Of a stretch of DNA of 6,196 nt, positions 1 to 6,196 are shown one piece after another. This stretch comes from Gammaproteobacteria bacterium (lineage in GTDB: Bacteria > Pseudomonadota > Gammaproteobacteria > Steroidobacterales > Steroidobacteraceae), in the NCBI GenBank assembly GCA_030040235.1, contig JASHUC010000234.1, positions 1 to 6,196 on the forward strand, given 5' to 3'. Within the stretch, counting starts at the first letter, position 1. Every line of letters begins with the position of its first letter. Below the pieces are notes generated by a model. That model was not told where the DNA came from, ran no database searches, and was given only the letters and a program-made list of their open reading frames with translations. A program made the position numbers and the translations under genes.

Positions 1-155
1 AGCGCCTCGATCGTCGCCGCGCCCCCGGGCGGACACTGGTTGATCTCCGCCTCGCCGCGCGCGATCGCCTCGGCGTAGGGGCGGCATCCGGCGTACCCGC
101 AGCGCGTGCACTGGGTTTGCGGAAGGAGCGCGTCGATCGAATCCGCGGTATTCAA
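1..155 (-). CDS. rnfB: RnfB, electron transport complex subunit B (partial, N-terminus only)
   Basis: This is the N-terminal 51 codons of a RnfB-type iron-sulfur protein; the rest lies beyond the left edge. The visible protein starts [16 protein letters not shown] and carries the RnfB [4Fe-4S] signature C16-x2-C19-x4-C24-x16-C41, with the family-typical segments [13 protein letters not shown] and INQCPPGG. In the family RnfB passes electrons between ferredoxin and the membrane-bound Rnf complex, or helps re-reduce SoxR. The start is a TTG whose last two bases are the first two of the metG TGA stop (TTGA overlap). GAAGG lies 4 bases upstream of it. No ATG or GTG occurs in frame nearby, and the sequence reads as RnfB from the first residues. 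It lacks the N-terminal hydrophobic anchor of enterobacterial RnfB, which matches the short form I know from some beta- and gammaproteobacteria. The family call is firm; the start codon is an inference. Confidence 0.85.
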   Translation of the reverse strand, partial: MNTADSIDALLPQTQCTRCGYAGCRPYAEAIARGEAEINQCPPGGAATIEA

Positions 156-2389
156 CTGACCTTCATGCCCGGGGCGGCTCCGGAGTCGGGTGCGAGCAGA
201 TAGACACCCGAACCGTCACCGCTCGCGGCGAGCACCATGCCTTGAGAGACGCCGAATTTCATCTTGCGGGGCGCGAGGTTCGCGACCATGACGGTGAGGC
301 GCCCGGTGAGCACCGCCGGATCGTACGCGGACTTGATCCCGGCGAACACGGTGCGCGTTTCCGTGCCGATATCCAGCGTGAGCCGCAGGAGCTTGTCGGC
401 GCCCTCGACCGGCTCGGCCTTCACGATGCGCGCCACCCGCAGGTCGAGTCTGCGGAACTCGTCGATCGAGATCGTCGCAGGCTCGGAGGTCGAGGTCGCC
501 GCGGCGGTCGCGGATGCCGGCTTCGGCGCGCTGGTCGCTGTGGCAGCCACCGGGCCGTGCGCTGCGGCCGGCGCTGCGAACAGCGCATCGAGCTGCTTGG
601 ATTCGACGCGTTTCATGAGATGTGCATACTCATTGATTGGCCCGCCGCCGAGCAGGTGGAAAGCATCCGACCACACGAGTGGCTCGATCGCGAGGAACCT
701 CTCGGCCCGCGCGGCGAGGTCGGGCAGGACCGGCTTCAGATAAAGCGTGAGCAGCCGGAAGACATTGAGCGAGACGGCACAGACTTCGCGCAGCTCGCCC
801 AGGCGCGCCGGATCCTTGGCGATCTCCCACGGCCGCAGGCCGTCGAAGTATTTGTTGGCGAGATCGGCGATGAACATGACCTCGCGCAGCGCCCGGCCGT
901 ATTCCCGCCGCTCGTAGCAGGCGCCGATCCGGATCGACTCGAGCATCGCCACCGAGAGCAGCTTCGCGGGCCGCACGCCCGAGGCACGGGAGGAGACGAG
1001 GTCGAGCACCGCGTTGCGGTCGAACTCGGCGAGCGGCTCTCCTTCGGCCGGGGCGGCGAACAGGGGCAGCTCACGCCCCTCGCGCGCGTGGGCGAGCGCT
1101 TCCTCCGCGCACTCGACCGGCGGCAGGACGCTTCCGAGGCGTGATTTGAGGAACGAGGCGGCGCGGCTCGCGATGTTGACGCATTTGCCGACCACGTCGC
1201 TGTTCACGCGAGCGAGGAAATCGTCCGCCTCGAAATCGATGTCCTCGACGTTGGCATTGAGCTTCGCGGCGATGTAATAGCGCAGCCACTCCGGGTCCAT
1301 CCCGAGCTCGAGGTAGCGCAGCGGGGAGAGGCCCGTGCCGCGCGACTTGGACATCTTCTCTCCGCAGACCGTGATGAAGCCGTGCGCGTACACGTGGTCG
1401 GGCACCTTGTAGGGGGGTCCCGAGAAATGCAGCATCGCGGGCCAGAACAGCGTGTGGAAGTAGATGATGTCCTTGCCGATGAAATGGATCTGCTCGGTGT
1501 CCGATGCCGTGATGAACGCCTCGTAGCTGCGCGGCTCACCGTTCGCGCGCGCCTTGCCGCTCGAGAAGTAGTTCTCGAGCGCCGCGAGGTACCCGAGCGG
1601 AGCATCGAGCCAGACGTAGAAGTATTTGCCCGGCAGATCCGGGATCGGAATGCCGAAGTAGGGCGCATCGCGCGAGATGTCCCAGTCGGCGAGCTCGACC
1701 CCGCCGCGTCCCTCGAGCCACTCGCGCGCCTTGTTCGCGACCTGTGACTGCAAGCGCCCCGGCATCCCGAGCCAGCGCGACAGGAACTCGACGCAGCGCG
1801 GATCGGAGAGGCGAAAGAAGAGGTGATCGGAGCTCCTGAGGACCGGCGACGCTCCCGTGAGGGTCGAGTACGGGTTGATCAGGTCCGTCGGCGCATTGAC
1901 GATGCTGCAGGACTCGCAGGCATCGGCGTACTGATCCCTGGCGTGGCAGTTCGGACACTCGCCCTTCAAGTAGCGGTCCGCGAGAAACATGCCCTTGACG
2001 GGATCGTAGAACTGCTCGATCGATCTCGAATAGATGAGCCCGTGCTGCTTCAGGCGGCGATACACGTCCTCGGAGAGCGCGACGTTCTCCGGCGAGTCGG
2101 TCGTGTACCAGTGATCGAAGCTCAGGTGGAAGCCCTCGAGGTACCGCGCCCGGTCCCCGGTGATGCGCGCCAGCAGCTGCCGCGGGGTGAGGCCTTCGGC
2201 CTCGGCCTTGAGCATGATGGGCGCGCCGTGCGCATCGTCCGCGCAGATGAAGTGCACTTGGTTGCGCAGCATGCGCTGGAAGCGCACCCACACGTCGGCC
2301 TGGATGTACTCCATGATGTGGCCGATGTGAAAGGGACCGTTCGCGTAGGGCAACGCGGTGGTGACGAAGAGCCTGCGAGGCATCGACAT
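152..2389 (-). CDS. metG: Methionyl-tRNA synthetase (class Ia, with C-terminal tRNA-binding domain)
   Basis: It charges tRNA-Met with methionine using ATP, in the cytoplasm. The Rossmann catalytic domain carries the HIGH motif at residues 21-24 and KMSKS at 345-349. The connective domain has a four-cysteine zinc knuckle (C145, C148, C158, C161). The helical anticodon-binding domain includes VNIASR (404-409; N405 and R409 match known anticodon contacts) and PWEIAK with W521. An Ala/Thr/Ser-rich linker (about 604-638) leads to a C-terminal EMAPII/Trbp111-type tRNA-binding and dimerisation domain (about 641-745, with LDLRVARI and [10 protein letters not shown]). At 745 residues it is longer than E. 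coli MetRS (677), mostly because of extra sequence at about 424-480 and the linker. The start is ATG; a second ATG at codon 3 is equally possible, and neither has a strong Shine-Dalgarno site. The gene sits 66 bp after the second PilT-like ATPase, and its stop overlaps the rnfB start. Confidence 0.98.
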   Translation of the reverse strand: MSMPRRLFVTTALPYANGPFHIGHIMEYIQADVWVRFQRMLRNQVHFICADDAHGAPIMLKAEAEGLTPRQLLARITGDRARYLEGFHLSFDHWYTTDSPENVALSEDVYRRLKQHGLIYSRSIEQFYDPVKGMFLADRYLKGECPNCHARDQYADACESCSIVNAPTDLINPYSTLTGASPVLRSSDHLFFRLSDPRCVEFLSRWLGMPGRLQSQVANKAREWLEGRGGVELADWDISRDAPYFGIPIPDLPGKYFYVWLDAPLGYLAALENYFSSGKARANGEPRSYEAFITASDTEQIHFIGKDIIYFHTLFWPAMLHFSGPPYKVPDHVYAHGFITVCGEKMSKSRGTGLSPLRYLELGMDPEWLRYYIAAKLNANVEDIDFEADDFLARVNSDVVGKCVNIASRAASFLKSRLGSVLPPVECAEEALAHAREGRELPLFAAPAEGEPLAEFDRNAVLDLVSSRASGVRPAKLLSVAMLESIRIGACYERREYGRALREVMFIADLANKYFDGLRPWEIAKDPARLGELREVCAVSLNVFRLLTLYLKPVLPDLAARAERFLAIEPLVWSDAFHLLGGGPINEYAHLMKRVESKQLDALFAAPAAAHGPVAATATSAPKPASATAAATSTSEPATISIDEFRRLDLRVARIVKAEPVEGADKLLRLTLDIGTETRTVFAGIKSAYDPAVLTGRLTVMVANLAPRKMKFGVSQGMVLAASGDGSGVYLLAPDSGAAPGMKVS

Positions 2390-2455
2390 AGTCTACCCGG
2401 CCCGCGCATCCCTGTGCGGTCGTTCGGCCGGAGCGGCGGCACACCGCGAGTCGCG

Positions 2456-3517
2456 CTATCCCTCGCCCTTGATGGCCTCGAACTTCGTCTTGTTGATGCC
2501 CTTCTTGTAGGCCTCGCCGCCGGTGATGAGCTTCTGATCGAGCAGCTGCTGGATGGCGGTATCCATCGTGCGCATCCCGAACTGCGCGCCGGATTGCATG
2601 GTGTTCTCGAGCTGATCGAGCTTGCCCTGGCGAATGAGGTTGGACACCGCCGGCGTGTTGACGAGGATCTCGAGCGCGGCGACCCGGCCCTGCTTGTCGG
2701 CTCGCTGCAGCAGCTGCTGGGAGACCACCCCGCGGAGCGAGGTCGAGAGCATCGTGCGCACGTGCGACTGCTTGTCCGAGGGGAACACGTTGATCATGCG
2801 GTCGACCGTCTGCGCAGCGCCGTTGGTGTGCAGGGTGCCCATGACCAGAATACCCATCTCGGCCGCGGTGATCGCGACACTCATCGTTTCCAGGTCGCGC
2901 AGCTCGCCGACCAGAATCACGTCCGGATCCTCGCGCAGAGCCGAGTGCAGCGCCGCCGAGAAGCCTGGGGCGTGCATGCCGACCTCGCGCTGGCTCACGA
3001 GGCAGCTCTTGCGCTGATGCACGAACTCGATCGGGTCCTCGATCGTGAGGATGTGGCCCTTCACGCGGGAGTTGATGTCGTCGATCATCGCAGCGAGCGT
3101 CGTGGACTTGCCCGAGCCGGTCTTGCCCGTGACGAGGATGAGCCCGTTGCTCGCGCGGCACAGCTGGCGCACGGCCTCGGGGAGCTTGAGCTCATCGAGA
3201 CTCATGGCCTTGGAGGGAATGGCACGGAACACCGCGCCCATGCCGCCGAGGTGCCGCAGCACGTTCACCCGGAATCGGGCCCGGTCGGCGAGCGAGTAGG
3301 CGAAGTCCGCCCCGTCCTTGGCCTCGAAGCGATCCACGGCCCCCTTGGGCATGATCTCGTAGAGCGCATCGTGCACCATCTGCTGCTCGAGCGGCTCCGG
3401 GCGCAATGGGCTCAGGTCGCCGTACAGGCGGATGCGCGGCGGGTCGCCCGCGATGAAGTGCAGTTCCGATCCGCGGCGCTCCAGGATCTCGTTGAGGAAG
3501 GCATCGATCGCGGCCAT
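2456..3517 (-). CDS. PilT/PilU-family type IV pilus ATPase (second of tandem pair)
   Basis: A 353-residue hexameric secretion/pilus ATPase of the PilT branch. In the family these power retraction of type IV pili from the cytoplasmic face of the pilus base. An N-terminal PAS-like domain (about 1-110) precedes a RecA-like domain. The RecA-like domain shows Walker A GKTGSGKST (131-139), an Asp box ILTIEDPIEFVH (156-167, catalytic Glu E160), Walker B ILVGELRD (201-208, E205) and a His box ending GTLHT (227-231). The usual first His-box histidine is Ile here (I223). The AIRNLIRE-like segment reads AVSNLIRQ (290-297). It ends in INKTKFEAIKGEG, unlike classical PilT or PilU, so I give no symbol. The ATG start has AGGA 7 bases upstream and lies 10 bp after the preceding ATPase stop, so the two are almost certainly co-transcribed. 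It is intact, with no frameshift. It could be labelled pilT or pilU by automatic annotation. Confidence 0.95.
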   Translation of the reverse strand: MAAIDAFLNEILERRGSELHFIAGDPPRIRLYGDLSPLRPEPLEQQMVHDALYEIMPKGAVDRFEAKDGADFAYSLADRARFRVNVLRHLGGMGAVFRAIPSKAMSLDELKLPEAVRQLCRASNGLILVTGKTGSGKSTTLAAMIDDINSRVKGHILTIEDPIEFVHQRKSCLVSQREVGMHAPGFSAALHSALREDPDVILVGELRDLETMSVAITAAEMGILVMGTLHTNGAAQTVDRMINVFPSDKQSHVRTMLSTSLRGVVSQQLLQRADKQGRVAALEILVNTPAVSNLIRQGKLDQLENTMQSGAQFGMRTMDTAIQQLLDQKLITGGEAYKKGINKTKFEAIKGEG

Positions 3518-3530
3518 CGGCGGATCCTCA
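3518..3530 (-). promoter_or_regulatory. Ribosome binding site overlapping the upstream stop codon
   Basis: On the minus strand the TGA stop of the first ATPase forms part of TGAGGA. This gives an AGGA Shine-Dalgarno core (3528-3525) with a 7-base spacer to the ATG at 3517. It supports that ATG as the start and suggests that translation of the two ATPases is coupled. Confidence 0.65.
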
Positions 3531-4640
3531 GGCCGATGCGGCCGGCGCCACGCCCGCGACCTCGACCCTCGGCAGCATGCTCGTGTCGGTCACGTGTCTC
3601 TGGAACGGGCGCTTGTCCTGAGCGTAGGTGTAGGCATCGTCCGGATCGACCTCGCGGGCGGCAATCGCGGCGAGCAGCGCCTGATCGAGCACCTGCATTC
3701 CGAGGTCGCGCCCCGTTTGCAGCTGGCTCGGAATCTGGTGTGTCTGATCGGTCTGGATGAGCTTGGCGATGGCGCGAGTCATCATCATCACCTCGCAGAT
3801 CGCCTTGCGGCCGCGTCCGTCGGCCGTCTTGACGAGGATCTGGGTAACGACGGCGAGCAGGCTCTGAGCGAGAAAGCTCTTCGTCTGCTCGCGCTCCTCG
3901 ACCGGCAACGCATCGATGACGCGGTCGATGGTCTTGACCGCACCGGTCGTATGCAGCGTCCCGAGCACGAGGTGCCCCGTCTCGGCGGCCGTCATCGCCA
4001 TGGAGATGGTCTCCGCATCGCGCAGCTCGCCGACCAGGATAACGTCGGGGTCCTCGCGCATGGCCGCGCGCACACCTTCGGCAAAGCTCGGGATGTGAGT
4101 GTGCAGCTCGCGTTGAATCACCTGGCTCAGCTTGCTGCGGTGGACGAACTCGATGGGGTCCTCGAGGCTCACGATATTGAGTTTGCGGCTGCGATTGAGC
4201 AGATCGATCATCGCGGCGAGGGTCGTCGATTTGCCCGTGCCCGTCGATCCGGTCACGAGCACCATGCCCTGGTGGTAGTCGCAGAGCTTGGTGACGATCG
4301 GCGGCAAGGCGAGCTTCTCGAGGTTCGGGATCTCGGAGGGAATCGAGCGGAAGGTCGCCCCGACGCCCGTATCCTTGCGATAGACGTTCACCCGAAAACG
4401 GCCACCGTCGGCCGAAACGTACGAGAAGTCGAGATCCTCCCCGGCGTTGAATTTCTCGGCCTGTGAGCGGGTCAGGATCTCGGAGATGTAGCCCTCGAGC
4501 TCGGTATTACGCAGCTCGCGGAACTTGATCGGCAGCAGGTCCCCGAACATGCGCAGCATCGGCGGCACCCCGACGGCGAGATGCACGTCCGAGCAACCCT
4601 GCTGCATACCGAGCTTCAAGAACGCGTCGATGCGCGCCAC
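3528..4640 (-). CDS. PilT/PilU-family type IV pilus ATPase (first of tandem pair)
   Basis: A 370-residue PilT-type ATPase, expected to act as a cytoplasmic hexamer that drives pilus retraction or modulates a partner motor. The N-terminal PAS-like part (about 1-110) includes SDVHLAVGVPP. The RecA-like part has Walker A GSTGTGKST (131-139), Asp box IVSLEDPIEFVH (156-167, E160), Walker B ILVGELRD (201-208, E205) and a complete His box TGHLVLGTLHT (221-231, H223 and H230). The segment that reads AIRNLIRE in classical PilT is degenerate (AIAKLIQT, 290-297). A tail of about 25 residues (PFQRHVTDTSMLPRVEV and an Ala-rich end) extends past the usual PilT end. The start is GTG, chosen because it gives the normal family N-terminus and has a G-rich Shine-Dalgarno (GGGGGG, 4653-4648) 7 bases upstream. 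It lies 129 bp after the kinase gene and 10 bp before its paralog. The family call is firm; the role in retraction is inferred. Confidence 0.95.
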   Translation of the reverse strand: MARIDAFLKLGMQQGCSDVHLAVGVPPMLRMFGDLLPIKFRELRNTELEGYISEILTRSQAEKFNAGEDLDFSYVSADGGRFRVNVYRKDTGVGATFRSIPSEIPNLEKLALPPIVTKLCDYHQGMVLVTGSTGTGKSTTLAAMIDLLNRSRKLNIVSLEDPIEFVHRSKLSQVIQRELHTHIPSFAEGVRAAMREDPDVILVGELRDAETISMAMTAAETGHLVLGTLHTTGAVKTIDRVIDALPVEEREQTKSFLAQSLLAVVTQILVKTADGRGRKAICEVMMMTRAIAKLIQTDQTHQIPSQLQTGRDLGMQVLDQALLAAIAAREVDPDDAYTYAQDKRPFQRHVTDTSMLPRVEVAGVAPAASA

Positions 4641-4769
4641 GATGCGACCCCCCAGGCTCCGTTCCCATGTTTTTGCCCGGTCCCGGGCGTGACTTCAACG
4701 GCCCGGGCGCGGAAATTTGACGTAACGCACGAAACTCGCCGGGTAGCGTCCGGCGACGCCCCGGGTTCG

Positions 4770-6196
4770 CTAGTAGAAGGCCTCGAGGGCGACCCGCAGC
4801 TCGTCCATGGTCTGGAAACGCTTGACCTTATCCACCGCCATGGTCTTGACGATGAGCTCGCACAGCGCGGGGGGCAATGCCGAGTTCACCTGCTGGGGCG
4901 GGCGGGCCTTGCCCTGCACGTGCTGGTACATCACCGACATGTGATCGCCGCGGGAGTAGGGCGGCACCCCGGTGAGCATCTCGTAGAGCATCACGCCGAG
5001 TGCGTAGATGTCGGCCCGCTCATCGACCTTCTTGCCGAGGATCTGCTCGGGAGCCATGTACTTCGGTGAGCCGATGACGTAGCCGGTCTTCGTGAGCTGA
5101 GTGTCGCCCTCGCGCTGCGCGGCAGCCACGCCGAAGTCCACGATCTTGAGGAGTCCCTCCTGGTTGATGAGCACGTTCGCGGGCTTCAAGTCGCGGTGCA
5201 CGATGCCGACCTGGTGGGCGACCGCCATGCCGGTGGCGATGTCGCTGCCGAAACGCAGTGCGCGCTTCAGCTCCATCGGCTTCTCGTTGACGATTTCCCC
5301 CGCGAGCGTGTGCGAGGGGAAATATTCCATCGAGATCGCGTAGTTGCCCTGGATGTAGAGAAAGTCGTAGATGCGAATGACGTTCTTGTGCGTGATCTTG
5401 CGCGAATAGCGCAGCTCGTGGACGAAGCGTTTCATGACCTCCTCGTCCTGAGCCACGTTCGGGTTCAGGAACTTGAGGATCAGACGCTCATCGACCACCG
5501 TGTCCTCCATGAGCAGCACGGTGCCGAAGGCGCCGCGCCCGATCCGGTCGATGTACTTGTAGCGTCCCTCGATGATGTCGCCCGCCTTGAGCGTGGAGAT
5601 GTCGAGCTTGCCGACCTCCTCGGGCTGCCGGGAGGCTTGTGCGAGGGCCGCATCGGAGACGAGCAGCGTGCGCGAGGCGGGGCCGGAGCTCTGCGGGTTG
5701 CGCGCCGCGGATGCGGCGGTGGCTGCAGAGGCGCTCGCGGCGATCGGAAGAGGGGTGAGGCCCCCGGTCGCGCGATTGTCGAGCTCGGCGAGGGCGCTGG
5801 CCGCCATTCTCGCGATGGTCTGGTCGGGCGAGCCGACCTGCGCCTGCAGCTCCGAGCGCACCCGGTCGGCTTGCCGGTCGTCGGTGAGCTTGGCGAGCGC
5901 CTGGATGCTTTCGACGCGGATCTCGCGCTCGGGACGCGCGAGCAGGGGAATGAGGGTGTCAACGAGCTTCGCATCGCCCACCCTGCCGAGCGCCCGCACG
6001 ACAATCGGCAACGATTTCGGGTTGCCACCGTTCAGCATCTCGGTGAGCCGCGGCACCGCGCGCTTGTTGCCGATCTCGGCGAGCGCATCGACCGCGCGCT
6101 CGCTCACCCACCAGTCCGTATCGCGCGTCGCCTGGATGAGGTGATCCACGGCGCGCTCGTCCTTGGTCTGATTGAGGATCTCGATGGCGGCGCGGC
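4770..6196 (-). CDS. HEAT-repeat Ser/Thr protein kinase (5' end beyond the window)
   Basis: A Hanks-type Ser/Thr kinase preceded by helical repeats. The frame stays open to the right edge. Sequence before the first in-window GTG (6149; residues here are numbered from it) continues the repeat pattern (IEILNQTKDERAVDHLI), so the real start lies outside. HEAT-type repeats with a period of about 31 occupy everything up to residue 126, followed by an Ala/Ser/Pro-rich linker (about 127-180). The kinase domain (about 196-455) is complete: glycine loop IGRGAFGTV (203-211), ATP-binding K226, helix-C E245, HRDLKPANV (318-326), DFG (338-340), APE (366-368), the D380 region and R444. The activation loop holds T350, T353 and T355, candidate autophosphorylation sites. 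No membrane segment or extracellular sensor follows, so it is probably cytosolic, with the HEAT part as a protein-binding scaffold. Two PilT-like ATPases follow on the same strand; regulation of them is inferred from position only. Confidence 0.93.
   Translation of the reverse strand, partial: RAAIEILNQTKDERAVDHLIQATRDTDWWVSERAVDALAEIGNKRAVPRLTEMLNGGNPKSLPIVVRALGRVGDAKLVDTLIPLLARPEREIRVESIQALAKLTDDRQADRVRSELQAQVGSPDQTIARMAASALAELDNRATGGLTPLPIAASASAATAASAARNPQSSGPASRTLLVSDAALAQASRQPEEVGKLDISTLKAGDIIEGRYKYIDRIGRGAFGTVLLMEDTVVDERLILKFLNPNVAQDEEVMKRFVHELRYSRKITHKNVIRIYDFLYIQGNYAISMEYFPSHTLAGEIVNEKPMELKRALRFGSDIATGMAVAHQVGIVHRDLKPANVLINQEGLLKIVDFGVAAAQREGDTQLTKTGYVIGSPKYMAPEQILGKKVDERADIYALGVMLYEMLTGVPPYSRGDHMSVMYQHVQGKARPPQQVNSALPPALCELIVKTMAVDKVKRFQTMDELRVALEAFY

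Noticed and set aside
1536..3161. A 541-codon open frame on the minus strand in another frame
   Set aside because: It spans parts of the second ATPase and metG out of frame and has Arg/Ala/Gly/His-rich composition. Both real genes are fully supported by motifs.
1823..3760. A 645-codon open frame on the plus strand
   Set aside because: It lies antisense to metG and both ATPase genes. Its translation is rich in Arg, His, Glu and Leu with no recognisable domain, typical of a GC-rich antisense shadow.
2456..4640. Calling the ATPase pair canonical pilT and pilU
   Set aside because: Neither shows the PilU-type Walker B surroundings (IGEVRSRETM) I remember, neither has an intact AIRNLIRE motif, and both have atypical C-termini. 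Family membership is certain, but the specific names are not.
4670..4688. Rho-independent terminator after the kinase gene
   Set aside because: There is a GC hairpin (4675-4688), but the T-run lies on the plus strand before it. In the direction of transcription the stem is followed by A residues, and the loop would be only 2 to 4 bases.
4670..4698. Sigma-70 promoter for the ATPase pair (TTGAAG, 17-base spacer, CAAAAA)
   Set aside because: The -35 and spacing are acceptable and AAATTT lies upstream, but the -10 matches the consensus at only 3 of 6 positions and lacks both key T residues. Too weak to annotate.
6147..6149. GTG as the start codon of the HEAT-kinase
   Set aside because: The frame continues open to the window edge, and the upstream residues fit the helical-repeat pattern, so this GTG encodes an internal Val.

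Overview
This window is GC-rich, and all five genes read leftward on the minus strand. A methionyl-tRNA synthetase carrying a C-terminal tRNA-binding domain is followed directly by a short, anchor-less RnfB. That pairing, together with PilT-type ATPases, suggests a GC-rich proteobacterium, most likely a gammaproteobacterium. The assignment is inferred from protein style and gene order, not from a database search.

Layout in order of transcription (right to left). (1) 6196-4770: a soluble protein with N-terminal HEAT-type helical repeats, an Ala/Ser-rich linker and a complete Hanks-type Ser/Thr kinase domain. Its true start lies beyond the right edge of the window. (2) A 129-bp gap with GC-rich palindromes. 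(3) 4640-3528: a PilT/PilU-family hexameric ATPase of 370 residues with a GTG start. (4) 3517-2456: a second PilT/PilU-family ATPase of 353 residues, 10 bp downstream, with its ribosome binding site overlapping the previous stop. (5) A 66-bp gap. (6) 2389-152: metG, 745 residues. (7) 155-1: the first 51 codons of rnfB, with a TTG start overlapping the metG stop; it runs off the left edge.

The window has two functional parts. The right two thirds look like a regulatory and motor module for type IV pili: a HEAT-scaffolded kinase beside two paralogous retraction-type ATPases. Neither ATPase looks like textbook PilT or PilU. The left third is housekeeping: methionine charging, then the start of the Rnf ferredoxin:NAD+ oxidoreductase (or its SoxR-reducing relative). 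I saw no RNA genes, mobile elements, CRISPR arrays or convincing terminators. The most interesting feature is the kinase with its two ATPases. The idea that the kinase regulates the ATPases is inferred from gene order only.
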